This document shows, one piece after another, positions 21,397-31,210 of a stretch of DNA of 64,000 nucleotides. The translations under genes were made by a program, and so were the position numbers. Source of the stretch: Ornithodoros turicata (Eukaryota; Arthropoda; Arachnida; Ixodida; Argasidae); assembly GCF_037126465.1 (NCBI RefSeq), contig NC_088201.1, positions 131,034,052 to 131,098,051 on the forward strand, written 5' to 3'. Position 1 is the first letter of the stretch, and every line of letters begins with the position of its first letter. The notes beneath the pieces are model-generated. The model was given only the letters and a program-made list of their open reading frames with translations, was not told the origin of the DNA and made no database searches.

Positions 21397-24300
21397 CACA
21401 CAGGTGTTATAACTGAACACTCCTGCAGCGCAGAATGATTGTCCCGATAATAATGCTCAATCATGTCCTGTCTTTGACAATCCCTCTCACGATCAGCCAT
21501 AGCAATCACGCTTAATTAAGCAGAACTCATCGCATTTACAAATTTCTATTCTCTACACTAATATTCGGAGCATTACTAGATATCGAGATGAATTATGCTC
21601 GATTATGGACTCGTGTGATGCAGACTTCGTCATTCTAACCGAAACCTGGCTATCATCCAAAATATGCAACAAGGAATTATTTCACTGCAACAAGTTATAT
21701 AACATTTATCGCAACGACCGAGGTCAAAGAACCGGAGGCGGTGTCCTTATTGCGGTATCTAATCATATTAGCTCTCAGCTGATTGATATTAACTCACCTT
21801 TAGAAATGATCTGGGTGAGTGCGGATTGTAAACACAGGAGAATGATAATTGGTGTATGTTACAGGCCGCCTTCATATGGAAATATCTTCTTATCTCAGTT
21901 ACATGATGCACTTAATCTGGTTGTGGCACGATTTCCCCATTTGCCTATATTTCTTATGGGTGACTTTAACTACCCTTCCATCAATTGGCAAGCCCATGAC
22001 ACACACGTTATGTCAACATCCCATGAATGTGCTACCTTCATAGAAATGTGTAACACCTTTAACCTTTCACAGTTAGTTACAAGTCCTACTAGAGTAACCC
22101 AATCATCTTCCAACATACTAGACTTGCTGTTAACTTCAACACCCGATCTTGTTGATAGGCTTTCCAACTTCGACGGGCTTAGTGATCACTCTATACTTCA
22201 TTATTACATAAATACGTCAGTCGGTCGTGGTAAGGACAAAAAGATAATTAGGGACTATAAAAATGCTAACTTTACTGCTATAAATGATGAACTTTATGAA
22301 TACCTTAATTTTTATTTAGCTGACTTTCCACTCCGTTCGGTTGAAAGTAACTGGCACCTGTTCAAGAGCAAGGTGATGCAGCTCATCGATAAATATATCC
22401 CACAAATAACCATTTCCACTCATTCTCAAACGCCTTGGTTCAACAAAACGCTAAGAAGGCTTCTAAATAGGAAGAAACGGCTATTTCGTCGCTCGAAGCT
22501 ATCTCCTAGCCCGTCGAGTTTGGACGCCTATTATAACGCCCTGAAAGCATACAGGCTAGAGCTTCATGATGCCAAGAATAACTATTTTAAGAACACTTTA
22601 CCCGAAATGCTAAAACGGAACCCTAAGCAGTTTTGGAACTTTGTAAATCGAAAGAATAACACAGAAATCACATTACGTACTCCAGACGGTGTTGTAATAC
22701 CCCCATCACAGTGTGCTAATGCATTGAACGATGCATTTGTTAGCGCTTTTTCCTCTGTTACTTCCGACAACCTTTCCGAATTGAGTGTTCACAATTACAT
22801 TACTATGGATCCTATACTTATTGATACCTATGGCATTATTAAGATAATTGATACTCTGAAACTATCTGCTAGTTCTGGGCATGATGATATTAATACTAAG
22901 TTTTTGAAAAACACTGCCACATGTTCGGCATTATTTCTAACTCACATTTTTATGCAGTCGCTAGAGTCTGGTTGCATTCCTCATGATTGGTCTATCGCGA
23001 AGGTGGTTCCCTTCTTTAAATCTGGTGATAGACACTGCGCAAGTAACTATCGCCCCATTTCTTTAACTAGCATTCCCTGTAAAATAATGGAACATATAAT
23101 TTACTCTCACTTAGTCCAGCACCTTGAATTTAACTCGTTTTTTCACCATAGTCAACATGGATTTAGGAAAAATTTCTCTTGCGAAACCCAACTCGTCTCT
23201 TTCCTAGATGACCTTCATCAGGCCCTTGATCGCGGGTCCTGCACAGACTGCATATTCATTGATCTATCTAAAGCATTTGACAAAGTCGCGCACAGGCATT
23301 TACTTCTAAAATTAACAAGACTTAATGTTGACAAAAATGTTATAGCCTGGATTCACTCTTTCTTATCTGATCGCTTGCAGTATGTCGTTACTAACAATGG
23401 GAATTCAAACATAGCTTCTGTCTTATCTGGTGTACCGCAAGGCTCCGTTCTCGGCCCCTTACTTTTTCTTATCTATATCAACGACCTTCCTAACCTCTTC
23501 TCCTCTTCTGTTCGTCTCTACGCCGACGATTGTGTTATCTATCGAAAAGTAACTACCGCTTCTGACTCTGACTTATTACAAAAAGACCTCGATACGCTAC
23601 TAACATGGTGCTCCACGTGGCACATGGAACTAAACCTCGGAAAGTGTAAGCACATGAGAATATGCCGCAACAACGAACCTTGTCATACATACATGATTAA
23701 TAACACTGCATTGGAACGTGTTTCTACATATAAATATCTTGGCATTTTCATATCTTCTAACCTATCCTGGAAACCACACATCGAGTATATAACCAAAAAC
23801 GCCACACGCACTCTAGGGTACATCCGCCGTAATTACAGCCTTGGTCCACTAAATCTAAAACTCATGTTATACCGAACCCTCGTGCTTCCGAAGCTCGAAT
23901 ATGCTGCTTCTGTGTGGGACCCGGGACAGGCGACACTCATTGCTCAAGTGGAAAGTGTACAAAACCGCGCAGCACGGTTCATTCTCGGTAATTATGCCAG
24001 GACAGCCAGTGTTACCTCCATGAAAGCTAGTCTTAACCTATCTCATCTCTCAGTTCGACGCAATGTTACTCGTCTTTGTCTATTTCACAAAATTTTTTAT
24101 CATAACGATATCCTCCGACACTCTTTAATTTCTTGTCCGTCACATATCTCTTCACGGCTGGACAATGCACAGAAGGTTGGCATTCCCTTTTGCACTACTA
24201 ACGTATACTTTCAGTCATTTCTGCCCAAAACCTCACACGAGTGGAACCGCCTTCCCGGCTCTATTTCATCCATTACTGCCCCTTCATTATTTAAGAATGC

Positions 24301-24487
24301 TCTTTGTGATCATCTGAACGCCACATAGTGATTATTTCTTTTTCCTTTTTTTGTCTAATTTTTCATTGTTTTGTGTCTTCTGTATGCATCCTGTTATATT
24401 TGAACTTAATGTTACATACGCCCCTCCCCTCTGTAATGCTCAAAGCCCTGAGGGTATCATAACTAAATAAATAAATAAATAAACTGT
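21397..24487 (+). mobile_element. Non-LTR retrotransposon inserted in gag zinc knuckle
   Basis: Flanked by AACTGT at 21,391-21,396 and 24,482-24,487, read as the target duplication. It contains one long EN+RT frame, a ~130-bp 3' UTR and an (AAAT)n tail at ~24,463-24,482. The microsatellite tail instead of poly(A), an APE-type endonuclease and no RNase H motif fit the CR1/L2 side of non-LTR elements; the clade is inferred. It is 5' truncated: no ORF1 is present. At the 5' end the target-like phrase aggtgttataactg occurs twice (21,382 and 21,402), which may be a template-jump scar. Confidence 0.85.
21605..24328 (+). CDS. Endonuclease / reverse transcriptase of non-LTR retrotransposon
   Basis: A 907-codon intact frame. 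APE-like endonuclease: TETW with the metal-binding Glu at residues 12-15, GDFN at 119-122, SDHS at 193-196. The reverse transcriptase starts near residue 415 (SSGHDDINTKFLKN) and contains NYRPISLTS, FIDLSKAFD (Asp 553), GVPQGSVLGP (609-618) and the YADD catalytic box (639-642). A C-terminal thumb-like part ends in HEWNRLPGS. The frame stays open upstream to 21,503 and encodes the start of the endonuclease (ISILYTNIRSI), so the first ATG at 21,605 is internal to the domain and the original start has been lost by 5' truncation. No frameshift or stop disrupts 2.7 kb, indicating a recent insertion. It has no role in the host gene complement. Confidence 0.93.
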   Translation: MDSCDADFVILTETWLSSKICNKELFHCNKLYNIYRNDRGQRTGGGVLIAVSNHISSQLIDINSPLEMIWVSADCKHRRMIIGVCYRPPSYGNIFLSQLHDALNLVVARFPHLPIFLMGDFNYPSINWQAHDTHVMSTSHECATFIEMCNTFNLSQLVTSPTRVTQSSSNILDLLLTSTPDLVDRLSNFDGLSDHSILHYYINTSVGRGKDKKIIRDYKNANFTAINDELYEYLNFYLADFPLRSVESNWHLFKSKVMQLIDKYIPQITISTHSQTPWFNKTLRRLLNRKKRLFRRSKLSPSPSSLDAYYNALKAYRLELHDAKNNYFKNTLPEMLKRNPKQFWNFVNRKNNTEITLRTPDGVVIPPSQCANALNDAFVSAFSSVTSDNLSELSVHNYITMDPILIDTYGIIKIIDTLKLSASSGHDDINTKFLKNTATCSALFLTHIFMQSLESGCIPHDWSIAKVVPFFKSGDRHCASNYRPISLTSIPCKIMEHIIYSHLVQHLEFNSFFHHSQHGFRKNFSCETQLVSFLDDLHQALDRGSCTDCIFIDLSKAFDKVAHRHLLLKLTRLNVDKNVIAWIHSFLSDRLQYVVTNNGNSNIASVLSGVPQGSVLGPLLFLIYINDLPNLFSSSVRLYADDCVIYRKVTTASDSDLLQKDLDTLLTWCSTWHMELNLGKCKHMRICRNNEPCHTYMINNTALERVSTYKYLGIFISSNLSWKPHIEYITKNATRTLGYIRRNYSLGPLNLKLMLYRTLVLPKLEYAASVWDPGQATLIAQVESVQNRAARFILGNYARTASVTSMKASLNLSHLSVRRNVTRLCLFHKIFYHNDILRHSLISCPSHISSRLDNAQKVGIPFCTTNVYFQSFLPKTSHEWNRLPGSISSITAPSLFKNALCDHLNAT

Positions 24488-24565
24488 GGTGCATTGAACC
24501 ATATGGTGAGGGATTGCCCACAGCCGAGGCGGAGCAAACCCTACGAAACAGGCGTGGAAACGGAT
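24488..24565 (+). pseudogene. gag of LTR retrotransposon (3' part after insertion)
   Basis: In frame with the first half across the insertion: GALNHMVRDC completes the CCHC knuckle, followed by a basic PQPRRSKPY tail. Coding sequence then runs into LTR sequence near ggaaacggatgc (24,556). Confidence 0.75.
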
Positions 24566-24700
24566 GCTACCAAGGAGAGTTGGCCGAACGCTCACGTGTC
24601 TTCTCTAAGTTGTACATGTAGACTTCTTTGCATAAAGTATGTGCTTGTTAAACATCGTCTGCTGCAGTCTATTTTCCTGAACTATTGGGGAAACTTTACT
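24556..24700 (+). repeat. 3' LTR remnant, internally deleted
   Basis: ggaaacggatgc matches positions 11-22 of the LTR. It is joined directly to caaggagagttggcc, which lies ~210 bp further in the full LTR, and the rest runs to ctttact. Confidence 0.8.
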
Positions 24701-24705
24701 GTGTG

Positions 24706-24905
24706 TGTCATTTTCTTTCTTTCTGTAAGTAGTTACGGAAGAAAATAGTTGCACTGTGTATGTGTGTTTCGTTTTTGTAAGTACGGAAGTACGCAAAAAG
24801 GAGAGAAATGTTGCTGCTTGTTCTACTCCTGACACTGAAATAAGTCATTTGAAATAATCGTACTGTGTGCGTCTTTTTCTTTTTGTAAGGGTTCCAGGAC
24901 ATTTA
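24706..24905 (+). repeat. Dispersed repeat X, right part
   Basis: Continues the X copy interrupted at 19,419: tgtaagtagttacggaag and gttgcactgtgtatgtgtg match the reverse complement of 32,245-32,330. A second partial X unit (gttgctgcttgttctactcctgacactgaaa) follows at 24,808. Confidence 0.75.
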
Positions 24906-25719
24906 AAGGGACGGTCTCGTACAGATCGAGCGATTCCGAAACTTAGGTGAAATTATATTCAACAGTGCTACAGAAACACAGTCGCGAAGTTTCAACAAGA
25001 ACAACGAAGTGGTTTTCGAGAAATTTGAAGAAATATGCCGTGACAGCAGACAACGGAAGTTGCAGCTGGATTCAACTCCCTCTCATGCAACGTCACATGT
25101 GACGTGGTTATGGGATTTATGGTGGCAGGTCGCCCATTGGGCGACCGAAGCACAATGCACAACACAGTCGGAGGTGTACGCGCTTTGCGCTTTGAAGTTG
25201 TCACGCGCGACGTCGTAATGTCTGATTGCAAATTTAGCGGTAGTGACGGGTCCCTGTCACTAAGCGGTGAAGATGAGCTCATCGGCGCCGACCGAATGAA
25301 TAACGGGGACGTCGATGAACCTTTAGCTGCTGACCCTTTACCACAACAACGTGGTTAGCCAGTGGAAGTGCACACAGAGACACACAACCCATCCGATGAT
25401 CCGATGCACTAGGCAGTCCTACAAACGCCGAACACACAATCCTCGAAACTTCCTCGAAACTTCCTCGAAACAACAGGCTGGCACTGAAAGCTCAATGAAG
25501 ATCCTTAGTGACGGACACGACGGTTCCTCAAACGAAATGGCCGAGGAACAATTGTCCAACAAGTGGCAACAGACACCAGTTCCATGTGAGAAGCAGTTGC
25601 AATCTTGCACGCGTATGTGTAACAATTGAGACAAGAAACAACCTGTAAAGAAACCGAAGTGAATATCACGCTGGTATTGTTCCAACGTTATTGCTCGAAT
25701 AGTACTCCATTTTGTAACT
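24906..25719. other. Interval without a supported gene
   Basis: At 24,906-24,925 aaagggacggtctcgtac is the reverse complement of gtacgagaccgtcccttta at 31,129-31,147. A perfect small hairpin ggtcgcccattgggcgacc lies at 25,126-25,144. A frame starting MSDCKFSGSDGSLSLSGED at 25,219 is acidic and stops at 25,358; it looks like an N-terminal exon, but no convincing donor follows. Aacttcctcg is repeated three times at 25,445-25,470. Confidence 0.35.
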
Positions 25720-26040
25720 CACCTCCTCGCAATCGATACAGTCCCACGGTCACCTATAACGAACGAATACAATTAACCTCGCTTGTAATGTACATCGTCG
25801 CTTCACCGATGCAGCCGATCCTCTCCTGCCGCCATTTGCAATGCGTCCACCGTCTGCAACAGAATGTACTTGGAATTGTTAAACACGAGTAAAACACAGG
25901 CGTCATACGATGCATCACAGCTAGGTTGGCTTACCTTAAGCAAACATTAGACCTGTACTTAAAAAGCAAGGTGCAATCCTTCTCAAAGGCGAGGTTGCAA
26001 CGCAGACAGCGGCAAGAAAGCGGGAAGCGGGAGAAGGCGG
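25720..26040 (+). repeat. Dispersed repeat Y, left part (interrupted)
   Basis: Matches the reverse complement of ~46,060-46,350 (landmarks cgatacagtcccacggtcacctataacga, aatgtacatcgtcgcttcac, gcaacgcagacagcg). Interrupted after gcgggaagcgggag by the CAG-rich element. Confidence 0.8.
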
Positions 26041-27370
26041 GGCCCGATAGCCTCGATTTGAGCAGCAGCAGCAGAGCAACAGCAGCGGAGCAGCGGAGCT
26101 GCAGCGACAGAGCGGTCCCATAGCACTGGCCGAGAGCAGCAGCGCTGCCGAGCTGCAGAAATTCCCTGCTGCTCTCGTATCCGAATTTTTGGTTGCTGTG
26201 CTGCCCCGTTGCTCTGCAGCCTGAGCAGCCGGTCTCGAAAGCCAATCAGGAGGCTGGTTGGTATTGTTTTCGTTCGACGGTGTTTAGGGTTAGCAGGGCG
26301 GTGGGTGACGGCAGAATGTTTGGTTTCTGGTTGTTCTGTGATTTGATTCTGAAGACCTGGATACGCTTGTGATTGCCAGGAGTTTGTAGCGAGTGTTCAA
26401 TCATCGGGACAGCGTGAAGTGCGCTTTCAGGACATAATTCAGTTCATAAAGTTCAATAAAGTGTTCTACCGAACCTACGTGATACATATGTTGTGTACCA
26501 GTTGAAGCTACATGTTCGCTTGTTTTGTGGAAAGTACTTCAAAACCCGTGACATGACAACGTACAAGCAAATTACTTTCACGTCCATGCCGTGTGAAAAC
26601 CAAACCGAACAAACTTCTTGTGGTCGGTATTCCAAGACCTTGCTAGGTGGTTGTAAATGAAACTGACCCTTGAAAAGGGTTAGATGGAGATAGACAACGT
26701 TCAGACAACAAAAAAAGGTTCAGTAGAGATAGATAATGAACCCATTCCTTGTGAAAAGAGGCAGAAAGCAGTGAGTACTAGCAGAAGGGGCCTTTGTTTT
26801 CGTTAGACAGTTTTATTTCACTAAGAGCAACGTACGCATTTGACAATCACCGTAAGTCAAAATATCGAATACTATAGTAACGAGGCAATATTTATACGAC
26901 AAAATCCCGTAGAAGAATCTCCACACAACACAGCAAGGCCTGTTCTGCACAGCAGTTGGACGAACCTACGTTGAATGTCATGAAACTGACTACACATTAA
27001 CGAAGAGTCAGGTAATACGAGGCTCAGACCACCACCACACTCATCTCAAAGTTCACTTATGAGCTCCAAATCCGCAATATATCTCTCACACAAACGCCTT
27101 TCACCTAGGATTCCGTTCCTAGGTGTATGCACTAAAAGGCTTAGCCGCTGCGTACGTCTTCGGAATGTGCGAAATGTAAACAAGGACACAGTTGCCAACA
27201 CGTTTTGTGTTTCCTAAACCGCTGCTGCCGCTAATTCAAAACGAAGCTATGGGACGCCTCCAGCAGCAGAGCAGCGGCAGCACAAAGCTGCTCTGCTGCC
27301 ATGTTGCCGTGTTGCTGCTGCTGCACCGCTGCTGCTTTGCTGCTGCTGCTCGCATAAAGCTATGGGACCC
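26041..27370. mobile_element. CAG-rich inverted-repeat element inside repeat Y
   Basis: The left end GGCCCGATAGC followed by agcagcagcagcagagc pairs with the right end gctgctgctgctcg followed by GCTATGGGACCC. Inner copies of GGTCCCATAGC at 26,113 and, reversed, at 27,245-27,256 give a second nested pair. The uninterrupted Y copy at 45.7-46.35 kb shows the 1.33 kb as an insertion (gcgggaaggaacgtactg there). A clean target duplication cannot be assigned. No transposase frame is seen, so the element is non-autonomous. The superfamily is unknown to me. Confidence 0.65.
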
Positions 27371-27716
27371 GGCCCAGAGAACGTACTGCGGGAGACTATA
27401 CGTTGTGCCATGTCACTCCTCACCGGCGGAGCGCGGCACAACGTAGTACGCTCCAACGAAGGCACGCATATTCAGCCGGCACACACATTATTCAACAAGC
27501 ACACGAGTACATGGTTCAGGAGGCACACATATTATTCAGCGGGCACAAAGCTGTTTCATACCAACGTGACGGCTTTGTTCCTGCTGAAATTTGGCGATGA
27601 GTATCGCTGTGCTTGCTATTTGATAACCGTTACGGCTGCTTCCAGACGGTTACGGCTGTGTACCGGCTGCACTTTCTGAGGGAGCTTTTTTAACTGGCAC
27701 ATGTCCGTCACAGGAT
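27371..27716 (+). repeat. Dispersed repeat Y, right part
   Basis: Reverse complement of ~45,720-46,055 (gagaacgtactgcgggag, caccggcggagcg, accgttacggctgcttccag, acatgtccgtcacaggattta). Short imperfect repeats cacattattca / acatattattcagc lie within it. Confidence 0.8.
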
Positions 27717-28309
27717 TTAGCGAGTAGCGGATGATCCGAAATCGGTTGACGGGTAAGACTCATCCATAAAAGCGCACTTTTTTGCGTATATATGTTCCGC
27801 CTGATCGTGACACCATTCTAAATTGTACAAACATTGCAGGTGTGTGAGCCACTCCTCGCCAATACCAAGATGTGTTGTGCGCACAATTCGGAACCTGTTT
27901 CGATCCGTCACGTGCACATGGTGTTGTATTCTCCTGAAAGGTGCTGTAAGGTTTGTTTTTATTGCGCAGCTTTTTATTTGCATGTAAAAATGTGTGTTTA
28001 GGGTAAGTTATGCAAAATTTCAGACTTGGGCATTTCGTCATATGTATCACAAGTTGGATAGTCTTCTGAAGGAAGCTGCTCTCTCTATCCATTCCCGCAA
28101 GCGGCAGGATGTTCTCAACGTGATAAGTGAACGCTTTCCATTCATGTCATTACACCTGGAGCAAATGGCAAAATCAAGCATAAGCTGATGTACGTCAACG
28201 TCTTCAATTACCCCTGGCCTTTGAAAAAAAAAAGGCCCTTTTCAGGACCATCCCACATGTCTGCATCAATGCCCATGCTTCTGCATCGAATAAGCCCTTA
28301 TCATCATTG
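27717..28309. other. Interval with no feature recognised
   Basis: Unique-looking, AT-moderate sequence with a short poly(A) run at ~28,224. Open frames on both strands are under 115 codons and overlap each other without recognisable motifs. Confidence 0.4.
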
Positions 28310-29735
28310 ATGATTATAATATTTCATATCAAAAATACCTAGACATGCATTACGAATGTGCATGATGGAACAGCCGTATTTTTGCTAATGTTATGGTGGT
28401 GTGTTCATGAGCCCATACTGGCTCAGGTTTTGATTGTGTCAGGGGTTGCACACTAAGTTGTCCAGCACATTGAATATGCAAGATGTGGAAATGTTTAAAA
28501 CATATAAAAAATATCTAGATGTGCACGACAAATGTGTAAGATGAAACAGCGGTTTGCAACTTGTCGACATGTCGTGAGTCTTATTTTTGCTCATGTTACA
28601 CCGGTGTGTTAACGAGCCCATACTGACTCAGATTTTGATTCAATATTGGGTTGCACACTAACATGTCCAGTACGTTGAATATGAAAGATGTGGAAATATT
28701 TAAAAAATATAAAAAATACCTAGACGTGCACGACAAATGTGCAAGATGGAACAGCGGTTTGCAACATGTTTACATGTCGTCTGGCTTGTTGTTGCTCATG
28801 TTACACCGGTGTGTTAACGAGTTAACGAGTCCATACTGACTCAGATTTTGATTCAATATTGGGTTGCACACTAACATGTCCAGTACGTTGAATATGAAAG
28901 ATATGGAAATGTTTAAAAAATATAAAAAATACCTAGACGTGCACGACAAATGTGCAAAATGGAACAGCGGTTTGCAACATGTTTACATGTCGTCTGGCTT
29001 ATTGTTGCTCATGTTACACCGGTGTGTTAACGAGCCCATACTGACTCAGATTTTGATTCAATATTGGGTTGCACACTAACATGTCCAGTACGTTGAATAT
29101 GAAAGATGTGGAAATATTTAAAAAATATAAAAAATACCTAGACGTGCACGACAAATGTGCAAGATGGAACAGCGGTTTGCAACATGTTTACATGTCGTCT
29201 GGCTTGTTGTTGCTCATGTTACACCGGTGTGTTAACGAGTCCATACTGACTCAGATTTTGATTCAATATTGGATTGCACACTAACATGTCCAGTACGTTG
29301 AATATGAAAGATATGGAAATGTTTAAAAAATATAAAAAATACCTAGACGTGCACGACAAATGTGCAAAATGGAACAGCGGTTTGCAACATGTTTACATGT
29401 CGTCTGGCTTATTGTTGCTCATGTTACACCGGTGTGTTAACGAGCCCATACTGACTCAGATTTTGATTCAATATTGGGTTGCACACTAACATGTCCAGTA
29501 CGTTGAATATGAAAAATGTGGAAATGTTTAAAAAATATAAAAAATATCTAGATGTGCACGACAAATGTGTAAGATGAAACAGCGGTTTGCAACTTGTCGA
29601 CATGTCGTCAGTCTTAGTTTTGCTCATGTTACGCCGGTGTGTTCATAAGCCCATATGCTGTCTCAGATTTTGATTCGCTGTCAGCAGTTGCAAGCTAACA
29701 TGTTCCAGCACGCTGATTATAAAGGTTGCGGAAGT
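28310..29735 (+). repeat. 205-bp tandem satellite, about seven units
   Basis: The unit runs from ggttgcacactaacatgtcc through aaaaaatataaaaaatacctagacgtgcacg and caacatgtttacatgtcgtc to acaccggtgtgttaacgag. Exact 205-bp steps are seen at 28,864/29,069/29,274. The step before is 213 bp because gttaacga is duplicated. Two unit subtypes (atggaaatgttt with gcaaaatgg; gtggaaatattt with gcaagatgg) alternate, implying a 410-bp higher-order unit. Outer units are more diverged, as expected at array edges. The 71-codon frames inside are not in phase with the period and are rejected as genes. Confidence 0.93.
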
Positions 29736-29822
29736 TTAGTGTTGATGTAGTCATCTTTTATTGTCCCTTATTGTAATGTACGTCCACAGCACTGACCAAT
29801 TGAGTAGTATCGAGTAGTCATA

Positions 29823-29907
29823 ATGATGTTCAAGCAGCAAGCTCTGAGCAACCTGTTGTCCTGTTCCGTCAACAAGGTTGTCTAGTCTTTTGCTGCTTGA
29901 ACATCAT
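29823..29907 (+). ncRNA. MicroRNA-like hairpin candidate
   Basis: An 85-base inverted repeat. An 18-bp perfect basal stem (atgatgttcaagcagcaa with its complement ending at 29,907) is followed by an internal loop (7 against 8 bases) and an 11-bp upper stem (GCAACCTGTTG against CAACAAGGTTGT, one bulged A). The terminal loop is 11 bases. Size, stem length and loop resemble an animal pre-miRNA. I do not recognise the sequence as a known family. It could instead be a very small foldback element; the complementary strand would form a similar hairpin. Confidence 0.4.
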
Positions 29908-29909
29908 AT

Positions 29910-31125
29910 AATCAAGACACTGATTTGTGGATATAACTTACATATTTATATGATGCAGTACTTTTCTCACGTCAGCAATGTGCAGGGAAAAAATAAACAG
30001 AGCTGTGAAGCCTGCAAATTTGATTTGTTACATTTGTGATCCATTAATAGGTGTTGATTCTGGCACAGGAAGGAGTGCCACTCTCATCAGTTAGTGTGAG
30101 CTACTGAAGGGGTACAAGACAACATTATTGAGCACAGTTTGGCGATATACTGCTCCGGTAGGGATAATGCCTTAGAGAGGCTATATGCAAAGCAAACTCA
30201 TGTAGCCTGCTGGATCAAGCACTTCCTTCTCGCAATACTACCGAGGTATGCGCGGGACTGCCGTTTCGTGCGGTGCCGACAATTTCTGTACACATCACTT
30301 TTGCATATTATCAACAAAGTAATACCTACCTTTCAATACTGCGTATCGAGTTCTTTGGACACCGTTGCCACTCACAGTTGACTGCGTGATGGTCGACAGC
30401 TTTTAGTTTAAGCTGCGTCTGGCGCCGTCCCATACATATCGTACTCGCAGAACGTCTCTTACCTCATATGCATCGTGAACGAAGCGTGCGAAGTACACGC
30501 ACGCGTGTGACAATCAGACCTTTTGTTGAAGATGCTTCGACTATGTGACTCGTCCCAACAGGTGCTTTTCTATATCCACTTTCGTCACATTGTCGTCGAC
30601 AAAAGAGTTGTTATACACCCGGGTTACGTTTCCACCACTTCGATACGGAATATTCTTTTCGCAGGTAAGACGAACTGGAAGTGCTCAAAATACCGAACGC
30701 TACGGGACAAGTTAGTAAATAAGCGTCAACTGCCTTTATTAGGTGGAGTCATCCACGTAAACTCCCGCTCGAAATGAAGATGCGAGACGTATTGACATTG
30801 TTGTTCGGCCACATTACGCGTCTTTCGTTCGACCAGACCACATGCAGCAAATTTATTGCCGTCGCCGTGATCCTCCAGCACCTTTTGGAAGTCGTCTGCT
30901 CTCACCGCTGCAAAAAAAGGCGCGAGAGCAGACGATTTGTTCAAGCAATAAGCGGTCTGCCATTAAAGTGGATATCGCTGTTGCCAACAGAAATCGCGAT
31001 GTGCTGGCGCTGTTCTGATCAACTGAATTCGTTTATTTAATAACCGTGACGATTCTGGACGAGCGAATTCACAGTATTATGTTTTCAGCAATGAGGAATC
31101 GAATGGTACGCTTTGTGGATGGGCC
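29910..31125. other. Interval with one weak exon-like frame
   Basis: From ATG 30,532 a frame (MLRLCDSSQQVLFYIHFRH) stays open to a strong donor-like gcag/gtaaga at 30,664/30,665. No upstream promoter motif and no matching downstream exon are evident, so I do not call a gene. The rest shows no repeat or domain. Confidence 0.3.
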
Positions 31126-31128
31126 AGG

Positions 31129-31210
31129 GTGTACGAGACCGTCCCTTTAATCGAACGTCGTTAGGTCGAGAGCCGTTTGATCGAACGCCGTTTGATCGAA
31201 ATGGCAGCTT
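31129..31210 (+). repeat. CGTTTGATCGAA minirepeat
   Basis: Four degenerate 15-17-bp repeats of the form gccgtttgatcgaac between 31,150 and 31,200, preceded by gtacgagaccgtcccttta. Related repeats occur at 32,160-32,222 next to repeat X. Confidence 0.7.

Larger units (their letters stand above)
19420..24700 (+). mobile_element. Decayed LTR retrotransposon, gag only, with tandem 5' LTR
   Basis: Order: LTR copy (19,420-19,756), second LTR copy (19,757-20,109), primer-binding site, gag (interrupted by a non-LTR element), and a 145-bp remnant of the 3' LTR (24,556-24,700). It is flanked by GTGTG at 19,415-19,419 and 24,701-24,705, consistent with a 5-bp target duplication. No protease, RT or integrase is left: sequence passes directly from the gag zinc knuckle region into the 3' LTR remnant. 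The tRNA-Ser-type primer site and single CCHC knuckle fit a Ty3/gypsy-like element, though without pol the family is uncertain. Confidence 0.8.

Noticed and set aside
28651..29489. Repeated 71-codon frames in the 205-bp satellite
   Set aside because: They are read from a TTG, the unit length is not a multiple of three, and the frames overlap unit ends; passengers of the repeat.
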